Notes: generated from the sequence alone by a model not told the origin. 64,000 bases of DNA from Paenibacillaceae bacterium (GCA_900766135.1 CAAFUF010000015.1:62001-126000); one strand, 5' to 3'. Shown: positions 36,009-45,146, counted from the first letter of the stretch. A program made the numbers and translations.

Positions 36009-37370
36009 ATGCAGCTACTGGAGCTTGTTTTACTCGCGAGTTACGACATTTATATCCTCGTTTATTTCAAACAGATGTTTCCGGCGAGAAGGAGCCATTG
36101 GCTTTGTTATGCGGCGGCAGTTGCCGTCAATATCGGCGTTACCCTCCCCGCCCTTGCGTTTTTGGACCATCGAATCGCCCTCTTGTTCATGATGGGTTCG
36201 ATGATGCTTGCCTTTCGGTTGCTGTTTCGCGCCAATTGGCTGCAAATCGGCTATGCAGGCAGCGTCTATTTGTTTTCCTTATACAGCAGCAGGGGGATTG
36301 TCTGTTCGATCTACTCGATCGTTCTGGATACCAGCATCCAGAATGTGCTTCAGCATGAAGTCTACTATCAAACGATCACCGCGTTGGCCATACTCCTGTC
36401 CATCCTGTCCATCCTGTTCGTCCGTAAGGCCGTCGTCCCGGACCATAAAGCCAGGCATGCGTTTAAAGACAAAGGGCAGCTTGGATTTGTCGTCATTTTC
36501 CTGTTGCTTCAGATCATCTTCCTTACCCTTATCAACGACGGACGTTACTATGATGAAATGAGGCACTCCTGGTTTTCAACATTATATTTGGGAGCTTGCC
36601 TCTTCAGCAAACTGTGGCTGTTGTTTGTTTTTCACCATACGGCCAAGGTAACCGAATTGCTTGAATATGAACTGCATACCCGCAAGCTGCAGGAACAGCT
36701 GTCCCGTCAAATGCGGCATTACCAGTCCTACCGCAGATTTACGGAGAGCTTCCGGATCTTCCGGCACGATTACGAGAGGTTGATGACTTCCGTGAAAATC
36801 CTGCTTCGCAATCGGGAGTATGAGAAGGCTGTCCGTATGTTGGACGACATTCATGATACGATGCAGCGCGAGGTCCTGATCCACAAAACCTATTCCGACA
36901 ATGTCCTGTTGGATGCCATTTTGCAGGATGCCGCCAACGCCTGCGAGGAGAGGGGCATCCGATTTTCAGCGCACGCCCATCTCCCCGAAGAGGTTTCCAT
37001 GTCGGAGCTGGATGTGATTCGTGTTTTCTCGAATGCCATTGACAATGCCCTGGAAGCCTGCAGCAAGCTGCCCGGTCCGGAGCCGTTCATTGAGATTACG
37101 AGTGCCGGAAACCTGGAGTGGGCGATGATCGAGATCGCGAATTCCTATAACGGCGAGCTGTCGATAGCGGGGGGCGAACCGGAAACCACGAAAGAGAATA
37201 AGGAATTTCACGGGTTTGGGTTGCGTATCATCAGGGAGACGATTGAAGGCTTGGGTGGTTTGGTCACTTTGGAGCCCGATGAAGAAAAGAAGATCTTCAA
37301 AATAAGGCTCTTGCTGCCCAGAGGATCGTCCTCAACAACAAAGGGCCCAGGTAAACTAATGGATCCATAA
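36009..37370 (+). CDS. AgrC-like GHKL sensor histidine kinase
   Basis: The 453-residue protein has about six hydrophobic helices in its first 210 residues, a dimerisation helix with the likely phosphorylated His in FRIFRHDYERLM, and a GHKL ATPase domain with NAIDNALEAC and GFGLRIIRETIEGLGG. This is the layout of AgrC-type kinases, which respond to peptides or other small signals. GGGGGAAGG lies before the ATG at 36009; longer in-frame reading would run back into the tRNA gene. Its probable partner is the LytTR regulator at 39258, separated from it by a terminator and a chemoreceptor gene. Confidence 0.87.
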   Translation: MQLLELVLLASYDIYILVYFKQMFPARRSHWLCYAAAVAVNIGVTLPALAFLDHRIALLFMMGSMMLAFRLLFRANWLQIGYAGSVYLFSLYSSRGIVCSIYSIVLDTSIQNVLQHEVYYQTITALAILLSILSILFVRKAVVPDHKARHAFKDKGQLGFVVIFLLLQIIFLTLINDGRYYDEMRHSWFSTLYLGACLFSKLWLLFVFHHTAKVTELLEYELHTRKLQEQLSRQMRHYQSYRRFTESFRIFRHDYERLMTSVKILLRNREYEKAVRMLDDIHDTMQREVLIHKTYSDNVLLDAILQDAANACEERGIRFSAHAHLPEEVSMSELDVIRVFSNAIDNALEACSKLPGPEPFIEITSAGNLEWAMIEIANSYNGELSIAGGEPETTKENKEFHGFGLRIIRETIEGLGGLVTLEPDEEKKIFKIRLLLPRGSSSTTKGPGKLMDP

Positions 37371-37378
37371 GTAGAAAC

Positions 37379-37406
37379 CATGGGATATTTCTCCCATGTT
37401 TTTTTT
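37379..37406 (+). terminator. Intrinsic terminator after the GHKL kinase
   Basis: CATGGGA (37379-37385) pairs with TCCCATG (37392-37398) around a 6-base loop, followed by eight T. It separates the kinase gene from the chemoreceptor operon. Confidence 0.88.
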
Positions 37407-37558
37407 GATGCGTTAAGCTCCCGTTAATTGGGAACAAAAAAGCCATTATTAAAGACGAAATCCTCTAACCGACGGGGGCATGAGGTACGATGGTACCAAT
37501 GATTGACGTTGGGTGACATTTTTCGGTCGCGTCAGGGAACAGGTGGGAGGCGTTTTTC

Positions 37559-39244
37559 GTGAAGAAGTTGGAGGTCTTTATCAGGAATTTGGAAGTTAGA
37601 AAAAAACTAATCTGCTTGTTCGGTATCGCCATGATTTTTTTTGTTGCGACGATCCTTGGCGCCGTGCTGGGAATGCGAACGCTGGCCGAGAATTTTACCA
37701 CCTTCTATGAGGGGCCCAACAGCACCAGCACTGCGGCGGCGGATTTGCGAAGAGCCTTGATTGAAACGGAAAAGTATGTGCTTCTTGTGGGTACGGCCAA
37801 AAGCAGCGATGAAACCCGGCAAAATGCAATGGGCCTGGAAGAAGCGGTAGCTTCCATTGATACGGCGGTTGCGTCCCTGCAAGAGCGATTGATTCGCAAA
37901 GAGATGCAGGATCGGTTAAGCGAACTGCGTTCCATGCTGGATCAGCAGCGGGATGCCATCCTGTCGATCGCCGGCAACCCCCAAAGCGAGGAAGCCCTTT
38001 CCCTATATAAAGGAAGCATGGGTTCGTTTTTTGTGCAGGCGGAAAGGATGGCCTTCCAGATTCAGGAATCCACCATTCTCTATGGCGATCGATTTTATCA
38101 TGACGGCAAGGCTGCCGAACGAAACGTATATATTATGTTTGTGGCGATGGTCCTGATCTCTTTCGCAGCCATTGCGGTGGCCTACTTTTATGTCGTTCGC
38201 AGCATTACCGTCCCGCTGAAAAATGTGGAAATGGCGACCCGGCTGTTGGCTTCCGGCGACTTGAACCCCGACGTAACCTATCAATCCCGGGACGAGCTTG
38301 GCTCTCTGGCAAGCAGTACCCGAGAATTGGTCGATAATCTCAACGGTTATATCCACGAAATTTCCGAAGTGCTCGGCGAAATGGCGGAGGGGAACATGAC
38401 GGTTGGACTAGAACATGAATATCCAAAGGATTTTGCCCCGCTTAAGGAGTTTATCGAGCATATTCTCGCCTCCTTGAACAGCACGGTGCGGGAGATTCGC
38501 TTGGCATCCAAACAGGTGGCTTCCGGTTCCGAGCAGGTGGCTTCCGCCTCCCAGATGCTCGCTGAAGGGGCAACGGAGCAGGCGAGCGTCATCGAGGAGT
38601 TGGCAGCCACCATTGCGGACATTTCGGCTCGCATCCAAGACAACGCGGAGAACGCGCAGATGACCCGCGTTATGGTTTCTCAAACGAGTGCCGAAATTGA
38701 ATTCGGCAATCGCCAGATGAACCACCTGGTCTCCGCGATGGGCGATATCTCGGACACCTCGGACCAGATTCACCAAATTATCGAAACCATCCGTGAAATT
38801 GCGTCCCAAACCAATCTGCTTGCACTAAATGCCGCTGTGGAGGCAGCGAGGGCGGGAGATGCCGGGAAAGGTTTCGCAGTCGTGGCGACCGAAGTGCGCA
38901 AGCTTGCGAGCAGAAGCGCCGAGGCTGTCCAGAATACCACCACGCTGGTTGAAAATGTCATCCGCTCGGTCGGCAAGGGTATACAACTCGTTAAAGAGAC
39001 AGAAAATTCACTAAAGGCCATCGTGGAGAAAGCGGAACACTCATCCCATCGGATGAATGACATTGCGGATGCTTCCAAAGCGCAGGCGGATGCCGTCGGC
39101 CAGATGAATATCGGCATTGAACAGATGGCGGGGGTTATTCAGAACAATTCCTCGGCAGCCGAGGAAATCGCCGCATCCAGCGAGGAACTCTTCGGGCTGG
39201 CCGAAACGCTCGAACAGCTTGTCGATCAGTTTCAGTTAAAATAA
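37559..39244 (+). CDS. Methyl-accepting chemotaxis protein
   Basis: The 561-residue receptor has a transmembrane helix at about 15-38, a four-helix-bundle-type sensing domain of about 150 residues, a second helix near 195-217, a HAMP domain, and the MCP signalling hairpin with the conserved tip EIASQTNLLALNAAVEAARAG. The start is GTG at 37559 with AGGTGGGAGG 8 bases before it. The gene stands only 13 bp before a LytTR response regulator, an unusual partner for a chemoreceptor. The ligand is unknown. Confidence 0.92.
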   Translation: MKKLEVFIRNLEVRKKLICLFGIAMIFFVATILGAVLGMRTLAENFTTFYEGPNSTSTAAADLRRALIETEKYVLLVGTAKSSDETRQNAMGLEEAVASIDTAVASLQERLIRKEMQDRLSELRSMLDQQRDAILSIAGNPQSEEALSLYKGSMGSFFVQAERMAFQIQESTILYGDRFYHDGKAAERNVYIMFVAMVLISFAAIAVAYFYVVRSITVPLKNVEMATRLLASGDLNPDVTYQSRDELGSLASSTRELVDNLNGYIHEISEVLGEMAEGNMTVGLEHEYPKDFAPLKEFIEHILASLNSTVREIRLASKQVASGSEQVASASQMLAEGATEQASVIEELAATIADISARIQDNAENAQMTRVMVSQTSAEIEFGNRQMNHLVSAMGDISDTSDQIHQIIETIREIASQTNLLALNAAVEAARAGDAGKGFAVVATEVRKLASRSAEAVQNTTTLVENVIRSVGKGIQLVKETENSLKAIVEKAEHSSHRMNDIADASKAQADAVGQMNIGIEQMAGVIQNNSSAAEEIAASSEELFGLAETLEQLVDQFQLK

Positions 39245-39257
39245 CCGTCCGGAGAAA

Positions 39258-40028
39258 ATGTATCAGCTTGAAGGGAAGGGGATCGAACGGCAGATGCTGA
39301 CCCTATTTTTATGCGATGACTGTCCGCGGATGATTGCGAAATACAGCGCATGGATCAATCAATGCGCCGATAAACACCGGGTCCCGATTACCCTTTCCAC
39401 TTTCGACAGCGGGGAGGCCTTAATGTTTCTCTTGTCCGATGCCCCCAATCAAGCCGATATCATTTATTTGGACATATTGATGGGGGAGATGAACGGCATG
39501 GAGACCGCCAAGCAATTGAGACGGCTCGGCTGCCGCTCGGAGATCATTTTTTTAACCACCAGCGAGGATTATGTTTTTGATGCCTTCGATATTTCCCCCG
39601 TTCAATATTTAATCAAGGATGCCACCTCGGAAGAAAGGTTTGAGGAGATCTTTCTGCGCGCCGTCTCGCTGTGCAAGAACAGACGGACCGAGATGTTTGT
39701 ATGCGAAACGGCCGGCGTCCGCAAAATCATACCTATGAAGGACATATCCTATTTTGAAATATGGAAGCGATTGGTACAAGTGCACTATCAGGAAGATAAA
39801 AGCTTTGAATATTACGGAACCCTGGAACAATTGGAGCAGCAGTTGATGAACAAGGATTTCATCAGGGTGCACCGGTCCTTTATCGTTAATATGCGATACA
39901 TCAGGAACTTTCAGCGGCCGAACCTGATTCTAAAAACCGGGGAGGCGATCCCGATCGGCGTGACCTACGCGAAACGGGTGGAACTGGCTTTCTCGGATTA
40001 CATGTTCAGGCTAAACATTCACAAATAA
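39258..40028 (+). CDS. LytTR-family response regulator (AgrA-like)
   Basis: The 256-residue protein has a receiver domain with LFLCDDCP near the start and the phosphorylated Asp72 in IIYLDILMGEMNG, and a LytTR DNA-binding domain (about 150-250) with FIRVHRSFIVNMRYI. The start is uncertain: GGAG sits 3 bases from the ATG at 39258, while the ATG at 39294 would start exactly before the first receiver strand but has only a distant AAGGGG. It is probably paired with the GHKL kinase at 36009 and shares an operon with the chemoreceptor and the EAL protein. Confidence 0.87.
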   Translation: MYQLEGKGIERQMLTLFLCDDCPRMIAKYSAWINQCADKHRVPITLSTFDSGEALMFLLSDAPNQADIIYLDILMGEMNGMETAKQLRRLGCRSEIIFLTTSEDYVFDAFDISPVQYLIKDATSEERFEEIFLRAVSLCKNRRTEMFVCETAGVRKIIPMKDISYFEIWKRLVQVHYQEDKSFEYYGTLEQLEQQLMNKDFIRVHRSFIVNMRYIRNFQRPNLILKTGEAIPIGVTYAKRVELAFSDYMFRLNIHK

Positions 40029-40049
40029 CCGATGAATTAAGGGAATGTC

Positions 40050-41723
40050 ATGAAAAAGTTGGATCATTTGATATCTATGTTGGAAAAGAATCAAGTCATT
40101 CGGGCATGGCGCAGAGGACTGTTGATTCCGATGCCGTTGATTTTGATCGGGACCATGTTGTTGTTGTTGCTAAACTTCCCCGTTGCGGCTTACCAAAGTT
40201 TGATGCTTGGCGTTTTAGGCAAGGGCTGGCGGGAGACGGGGCTCTTGATCTATCATGGGATCATTCAAATTTTCACCATTTCGACGGTAATCTCGGTCAG
40301 CCATGCTTTTTCGAAAGAAAAGAAGCTGGTCAAATCCGGCGAGGTCAGCTCACTTTGCATTCAAATCACGGCCGTTGCATCGTTCATTCTATTCATCACC
40401 GATTCGGGGGTGGATATCAACATAGAGAAGGCGAGCTCCACCGGTTTGCTTGGCTCTTTGGTCATTTCTATCCTAGCCTGCAATCTGTTTTGCTTTTTAT
40501 ATCAATGCCGCGACCGCATCCCTCCCGGGAATCTGAACGCTTCTTTCGGCAGCGATCTCGCCCATGCAGCCTTTCGGGCGATTCTCCCCGCGTTGCTCAC
40601 GATGGCTGTTTTCAGTTTTGCGAAATTCTGGACGGCCCCCCTCTGGTTATCCGTTTATTATTATGCAGATTCCGTTTTTTCGAGGATTATGCTGGAAGCC
40701 GTGAACGTTATTTTACTTATCGTGATTTATGCTCCTTGGATTTGGAGGCATGCAAGGATTCCGTCCGGCTATCGGATCGCGGAATTAACCCGTCTGTCCG
40801 ATGAGATCCAATATATTCAGGCGAAACAGCCCCGTAGGCTCCTTAACCGGTACGACGAAGCAGGTTCTCTCGCCCGCGCTTTGGCAGCGGAGCTCAGAGA
40901 CGGCTTCAAGACGATGCATCCTCCCTTGCATCTGGAATATCAGCCTAAAGTGAACCGTAAAGGCGAGGTCATTGGCGCGGAGGCTCTATTGCGATGGAAA
41001 CATCCATTGTATGGATCCATATCGCCTTTGATCATACTGAGCATTTGCGATGAGGTTAACCTGACCCATGAATTGGGAATGTGGATGATGAATCAGGCAT
41101 TCGGCGATTTGAAGCAATGGCATCTCCGAGGATATGACAATCTGTCCCTTTCCGTAAATTTGTCCCCGCACCAATTGCAGGAAGACGCATCCTTGGTTAA
41201 AACTGTGGTTTCCTGCGTGAACCGATTTCGTCTCGACCCGCAATACATGGAGCTGGAACTCACGGAAAATGCCACCATCGACCTGAGTGACTCTACGCTC
41301 AGCAAACTGAGGCAGTTAGGCGAGCTGGGGGTGAATATCTCCATTGACGATTTCGGAATGGGGCATAGTTCACTGCTGTATCTTTGCGACTTGTATGCCA
41401 ATGTGGTCAAGCTGGACATTTCATTAATCCGTACCCTTGCCGGCGACCGAATCCGTCAGCAGATGGTTCAGTCCATCCTCTCCCTTTGTGATCAGTTGAA
41501 TGTCAAGGTCATTGCGGAAGGCGTGGAAACCGAGGAGCAGGTTCAACTGCTCTACGAAATGGGTTGTAAATATTATCAGGGCTTCTATTTTAGTAAATCA
41601 TTGAGCTTCTTTCCTTTTCTGGAGTATGTTGGGCAACACGGCATGGCGAAAGCGAAAGGAACGGCGATGGCGCGAATTTCTGGTCGGGAAGTGAATCGCA
41701 ATGAATTGACATTTTGCGATTGA
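40050..41723 (+). CDS. PTS EIIC-like membrane domain fused to an EAL c-di-GMP phosphodiesterase
   Basis: The 557-residue protein begins with MKKLDHLISMLEKNQVIRAW and about eight hydrophobic helices (20-230) resembling the EIIC permease domain of the cellobiose PTS family. The C-terminal EAL domain (about 285-545) is complete: Glu311 in EALLRW, SVNLSPHQL, ELTENATI, IDDFGMGHSS, KLDISLIR, AEGVETEEQ and YQGFYFSK. It should be an active enzyme degrading cyclic di-GMP. The EIIC part lacks any EIIA or EIIB partner here and probably acts as a sugar sensor. It ends the chemoreceptor-LytTR operon and so may link a nutrient signal to motility. Confidence 0.87.
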   Translation: MKKLDHLISMLEKNQVIRAWRRGLLIPMPLILIGTMLLLLLNFPVAAYQSLMLGVLGKGWRETGLLIYHGIIQIFTISTVISVSHAFSKEKKLVKSGEVSSLCIQITAVASFILFITDSGVDINIEKASSTGLLGSLVISILACNLFCFLYQCRDRIPPGNLNASFGSDLAHAAFRAILPALLTMAVFSFAKFWTAPLWLSVYYYADSVFSRIMLEAVNVILLIVIYAPWIWRHARIPSGYRIAELTRLSDEIQYIQAKQPRRLLNRYDEAGSLARALAAELRDGFKTMHPPLHLEYQPKVNRKGEVIGAEALLRWKHPLYGSISPLIILSICDEVNLTHELGMWMMNQAFGDLKQWHLRGYDNLSLSVNLSPHQLQEDASLVKTVVSCVNRFRLDPQYMELELTENATIDLSDSTLSKLRQLGELGVNISIDDFGMGHSSLLYLCDLYANVVKLDISLIRTLAGDRIRQQMVQSILSLCDQLNVKVIAEGVETEEQVQLLYEMGCKYYQGFYFSKSLSFFPFLEYVGQHGMAKAKGTAMARISGREVNRNELTFCD

Positions 41724-41896
41724 TGATGCGGTTAAACCGGGAACGGTATAGAAAGTGGACACCTCATAACATCTCGCGGATAATGAAGTTAACTTGACTA
41801 AGAGGTGACGCGGAGCAAACAGAAATCTCTGTAATGGAGCGCTCATCGCCTGCCCGTTTCGATTACTTTGAATACAAGGAGTAGGAGTAACTATAC

Positions 41897-42724
41897 ATGA
41901 GGTCTATGAATGAACTTTTTTCAATAGGAGAAGTCTCCAAATTGTTCAATATCGATGTTCGGCTGCTTAGGCACTACGACAAGATATCCTTACTGAAGCC
42001 GGAGTTTATCAATGAAGAAAACGGTTATCGTTATTACTCTACACGTCAATTTGAGTGCCTGAATACAATCCGTTATCTTCGCTCCCTTCATGTACCGCTG
42101 CCCAAAATCCGCGAGTTTTTTGAAAATCGCGACGAGCAAAAAATGCTTGACATCCTCATAGAACAACAAAGGCAGGTGGATGAGGAACGGAAACGACTGG
42201 ATCGCATAGAAAAAAAGATTCAAAGCAGGATTCGGCAAATTGAAGATGCCTCACAAACCGAATACGGCACAATAGAAGAACGCAACCTGGACGAGCGAAC
42301 GGTTGTTATTCTGAAGAAAGAAATTTACGTTACAGAGGATCTGGAGCAGCCCATCCGCGAATTGGAACAAAAGAATGCTCTCCATTCCGTTATGTTTCTC
42401 GGAAAGGTGGGTGTCTCGATCTCATGTGAAAATCTATTGGACCGAAATTTGGATCGATTTTCTTCCATTTTTGTCGTTCTTGAGCCGGGGGACGACGATG
42501 CGGAAGACACATTTTGTCTGCCGGGCGGTAGTTACCTCACCCTGCGCTTTCACGGCACACACAGGGAGGCCGAGCCGGCCTACATCAAGATGTTTCAGTA
42601 CATGGAACAAAAGGGGTACGTCCTCGCAGGAGATTCGCTTGAATTTGCTTTAATCGATTACGGACTCACGAACGATCCTTCAAAATTTACTACGGAAATA
42701 CAAATTCCATACCAAACCATTTGA
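41897..42724 (+). CDS. MerR-family regulator with effector-binding domain
   Basis: The 275-residue protein begins with a MerR helix-turn-helix (FSIGEVSKLFNIDVRLLRHYDKISLLKP), continues with a coiled-coil dimerisation helix (about 75-115), and ends with a domain like the BmrR/GyrI small-molecule binding fold. The residues are consistent with multidrug- or amphiphile-type sensing. A GGAG-containing stretch precedes the ATG at 41897; an ATG three codons later is also possible. The next gene is a broken DUF554 membrane protein. The spacer 41724-41896 holds nothing I could name. Confidence 0.85.
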   Translation: MRSMNELFSIGEVSKLFNIDVRLLRHYDKISLLKPEFINEENGYRYYSTRQFECLNTIRYLRSLHVPLPKIREFFENRDEQKMLDILIEQQRQVDEERKRLDRIEKKIQSRIRQIEDASQTEYGTIEERNLDERTVVILKKEIYVTEDLEQPIRELEQKNALHSVMFLGKVGVSISCENLLDRNLDRFSSIFVVLEPGDDDAEDTFCLPGGSYLTLRFHGTHREAEPAYIKMFQYMEQKGYVLAGDSLEFALIDYGLTNDPSKFTTEIQIPYQTI

Positions 42725-42745
42725 CCCTCCAACTATTGGAGGGTT
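42725..42745 (+). terminator. Short hairpin after the MerR gene
   Basis: CCCTCCAA (42725-42732) pairs with TTGGAGGG (42736-42743) around CTA, then TTTATTG. The T-run is weak, so this may be a leaky terminator or attenuator before the DUF554 gene. Confidence 0.55.
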
Positions 42746-42775
42746 TATTGTATTTCAATGAAGGAGGCGAGTGAA

Positions 42776-43452
42776 ATGTTAGGTACTATTGTAAATACCG
42801 CTATGATTCTGATCGGAAGTGGGGTCGGAGCCTGTCTGAAGAAAGGAATGGGAGAAAAATATCAAGATGCATTGTATAACGCGATGGGACTTGCGGCCTG
42901 TGGTCTGGGTATTCACGCTATTGTACAAAATATGCCGAACAGCCATTTTCCGGTGCTGTTTATTATCAGTCTGGCCGCAGGCAGCCTGCTGGGTTCCATG
43001 TTGAATTTGCACGAAAAGTTTGAAAAGCTTACAGCTTGTATTGCAAAAGGAAATATTGGACCAGGCCTATCCACCGCCATATTATTGTTTTGTTTCGGAA
43101 CATTATCCATCTTAGGACCGATGGAAAGCGCTCTTCATGGCGATAACACCTATTTGTATACAAATGCAGCATTGGACTTTGTCACTTCGCTGGTCCTGGC
43201 ATCGACCTATGGCCTTGGCATTGCTTTATCCGCGATCGTCTTATTCTTGTGGCAAGGGGGGATCTATCTTTTTTCCGGATCTTTATCGGCATTTTTGACG
43301 GCTGAATTATTAACGAAATCTCTCTTATAGGGGGGTTCCTCATCTTAAGCTCAGGCCTGGCCATCTTGAAAATCAAGGACTGTAAGGCTCTAAACATGCT
43401 GCCATCTTTACTTGTGCCCATCCTATGGTTCTTGGTAAGAGCGGTATTCTAA
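42776..43452 (+). pseudogene. DUF554 family membrane protein, frameshifted near its 3' end
   Basis: The first frame gives 184 residues of a DUF554 membrane protein (MLGTIVNTAMILIGSGVGAC onward) and stops at 43328-43330. The missing C-terminus follows directly in another frame: from 43315 it reads EISLIGGFLILSSGLAILKI and runs to TAA at 43450-43452. One base lost in the Thr codon at 43313-43315 explains this. The restored length of about 225 residues fits the family. The start at 42776 has AAGGAGG 9 bases upstream. It may be a true recent pseudogene or a sequence error. The function of DUF554 is unknown. Confidence 0.85.
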
Positions 43453-43691
43453 CTTTTGGGAAGAAGTTCCCGTGAGAATTGCGATGAATTTACAGTATGG
43501 ATATCTACTGACAAGCTTCTGCGCCCGTTCCGTTTTCCGGAGGACGGCAAAACATCCGAAACGATTGCGGGGCCGATCGGTATCGGACCGTCGAAGCTGA
43601 CATGGCAACATGACGAAACGAACGTATTGCAGCGCGGTTTCCCCATCCATGCTGCAAGGTAAGCTGCAAGGTAAGCTGCAAGGTAAGACGA
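43453..43691. other. Spacer without a recognised gene, holding a 12-bp triplication
   Basis: Between the broken DUF554 gene and the Zur-controlled promoter I see no credible gene. The short open frames on both strands match nothing I recognise. The only structured element is the 12-bp unit repeated three times at 43651-43686. Confidence 0.5.
43651..43686 (+). repeat. Exact triple tandem repeat of 12 bp
   Basis: GCTGCAAGGTAA is repeated three times without any change (43651-43662, 43663-43674, 43675-43686). It ends 5 bp before the -35 box of the rpmG-zagA promoter. Exact copies suggest recent slippage; a binding role is possible. Confidence 0.9.
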
Positions 43692-43745
43692 TTGACAAGA
43701 TAAAGAAGGGAGAGTACAATGTTTAAATCGTAATGATTACGAATA
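43692..43745 (+). promoter_or_regulatory. Consensus promoter with Zur box for rpmG-zagA
   Basis: TTGACA at 43692-43697 and TACAAT at 43715-43720 are separated by exactly 17 bp. The palindrome TCGTAATGATTACGA (within 43725-43745) follows at once and covers the expected transcription start. It is a full match to the Bacillus Zur operator pattern, so zinc-loaded Zur should block this strong promoter. Confidence 0.92.
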
Positions 43746-43761
43746 AAGGAGAGGTTTTGTC

Positions 43762-43911
43762 ATGAGAGTAGTGATTACATTGGCGTGTACCGAAACGGGT
43801 GACCGGAACTACACGACCACCAAAAACAAGAAGACGCATCCCGAACGCATGGAATTGCGCAAATACTGTCCGCGGCTAAGAAAATACACGCTGCATCGCG
43901 AAACGCGTTAG
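43762..43911 (+). CDS. rpmG: 50S ribosomal protein L33, zinc-independent paralog
   Basis: A 49-residue protein beginning MRVVITLACTETGDRNYTTT and ending KYTLHRETR, clearly L33. Zinc-binding L33 has two C-x2-C pairs; here they read CTET and CPRL, so the metal site is lost. Such C-minus paralogs replace the zinc form during zinc shortage and free its zinc. GGAGAGG precedes the ATG at 43762. The gene stands between a Zur-controlled promoter and zagA (10 bp downstream), exactly the context expected of a Zur-regulated spare ribosomal protein. Confidence 0.95.
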   Translation: MRVVITLACTETGDRNYTTTKNKKTHPERMELRKYCPRLRKYTLHRETR

Positions 43912-43921
43912 GAGGGGTAAG

Positions 43922-45127
43922 ATGTCGGCCGAACATACCATAAAGAAAATTCCGGTAACGGTTCTGAGCGGTTACTTGGGATCCGGGAAAACGACGTTGT
44001 TGAATCATGTTTTGCATAACAAAGACGGATTGAAGGTCGCCGTCATCGTGAATGACATGAGCGAAGTGAATGTGGACGCCAATCTGGTCAAATCGGGGAA
44101 CGTCTTATCGAGAACGGAAGAAAAGCTGGTGGAGATGTCCAACGGGTGTATTTGCTGCACGCTGCGGGACGATTTGCTGCGCGAGGTGCAGAAGCTGGCC
44201 GGCGAGGGGCGCTTTGATTACATTCTGATCGAATCGTCGGGCATCAGCGAGCCGATCCCGGTGGCGCAAACCTTCACTTACGCCGATTCGGATTTGGACA
44301 TCGATTTAACCGCCCTGGCCAGGTTGGATACGATGGTTACCGTCGTTGACGCCAACCGCTTCTGGCACGACTTTGCCTCGGGCGAAAGCTTGCTTGACCG
44401 CAATCAGGCGGCCGGCGAGAACGATGACCGAGATATCGTGGATCTATTGATCGACCAGATCGAGACCTGCGATGTATTATTGCTTAACAAATGCGATCTG
44501 GTGGAGGAGCGGGAACTCGTTAAGCTGGAGGCGGTGCTCAGAAAACTTCAACCGACGGCCAAAATCATTCGCACCGTAAATGGGGCCGTTGATCCCAGAG
44601 AAATTTTGAATACGGGATTGTTTGATTTTGAAAAGACGAGCATGTCCTCAGGCTGGATTGCGGAGTTGACGAAAGAGGAGCACACTCCAGAAACCGAAGA
44701 ATACGGGATCGGGTCGTTTGTGTACCGCAGCAAAATTCCGTTCCATCCTCAGCGCCTCAGCTATTTCTTAAGCAACTGGCCCGAGGAGGTCGTGCGCGCC
44801 AAAGGCTTGGTATGGATTGCTGCGCGCGGCGATATGGCGGCATCGTTGAGTCAGGCGGGACCTTCCATTCAGTTTGGTCCGGCCGGTTACTGGCTGGCGG
44901 CTTTGCCGGAAGATCAGCAGCGTGAAGTGCTGGACAGCGAGCCCGAAGTTCGGGAACGCTGGGATGAGACCTGGGGCGATCGAATGACCGAGCTGGTGTT
45001 TATCGGCATGGATATGAATCAGAAAGAGATTGAGACCAGGTTGTCCCGCTGCTTGTTGAATGAAGAAGAAATGAAACAGGATTGGAACAAATTCAATAAC
45101 CCGCTGCCTTGGCCGGTTGAGGTTTGA
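43922..45127 (+). CDS. zagA: COG0523 GTPase, zinc metallochaperone ZagA/YciC type
   Basis: The 401-residue protein has Walker A at residues 17-24 (GYLGSGKT), the metal-binding C-I-C-C motif at 76-79, and LNKCD for guanine binding. Length and sequence match Bacillus YciC (ZagA), a Zur-regulated GTPase that delivers zinc to the folate enzyme FolE. It lies 10 bp behind the zinc-independent L33 gene under the same promoter. Two further COG0523 genes lie at 54800 and 55948, but they are shorter and of other subgroups. Confidence 0.92.
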   Translation: MSAEHTIKKIPVTVLSGYLGSGKTTLLNHVLHNKDGLKVAVIVNDMSEVNVDANLVKSGNVLSRTEEKLVEMSNGCICCTLRDDLLREVQKLAGEGRFDYILIESSGISEPIPVAQTFTYADSDLDIDLTALARLDTMVTVVDANRFWHDFASGESLLDRNQAAGENDDRDIVDLLIDQIETCDVLLLNKCDLVEERELVKLEAVLRKLQPTAKIIRTVNGAVDPREILNTGLFDFEKTSMSSGWIAELTKEEHTPETEEYGIGSFVYRSKIPFHPQRLSYFLSNWPEEVVRAKGLVWIAARGDMAASLSQAGPSIQFGPAGYWLAALPEDQQREVLDSEPEVRERWDETWGDRMTELVFIGMDMNQKEIETRLSRCLLNEEEMKQDWNKFNNPLPWPVEV

Positions 45128-45146
45128 GTCGTCTTGACAATAAGGG

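Noticed and set aside
41724..41896. TGGACACCTC near 41756 followed by a short frame resembling the start of an IS3-type transposase, as a possible insertion-sequence remnant
   Set aside because: Only a few bases of possible terminal repeat and nine codons are seen, with no second end and no target duplication; too little to support a mobile element.
43456..43662. A 68-codon plus-strand frame between the DUF554 remnant and the rpmG promoter
   Set aside because: There is no ribosome-binding site, no recognisable sequence, and it ends within the 12-bp repeat.
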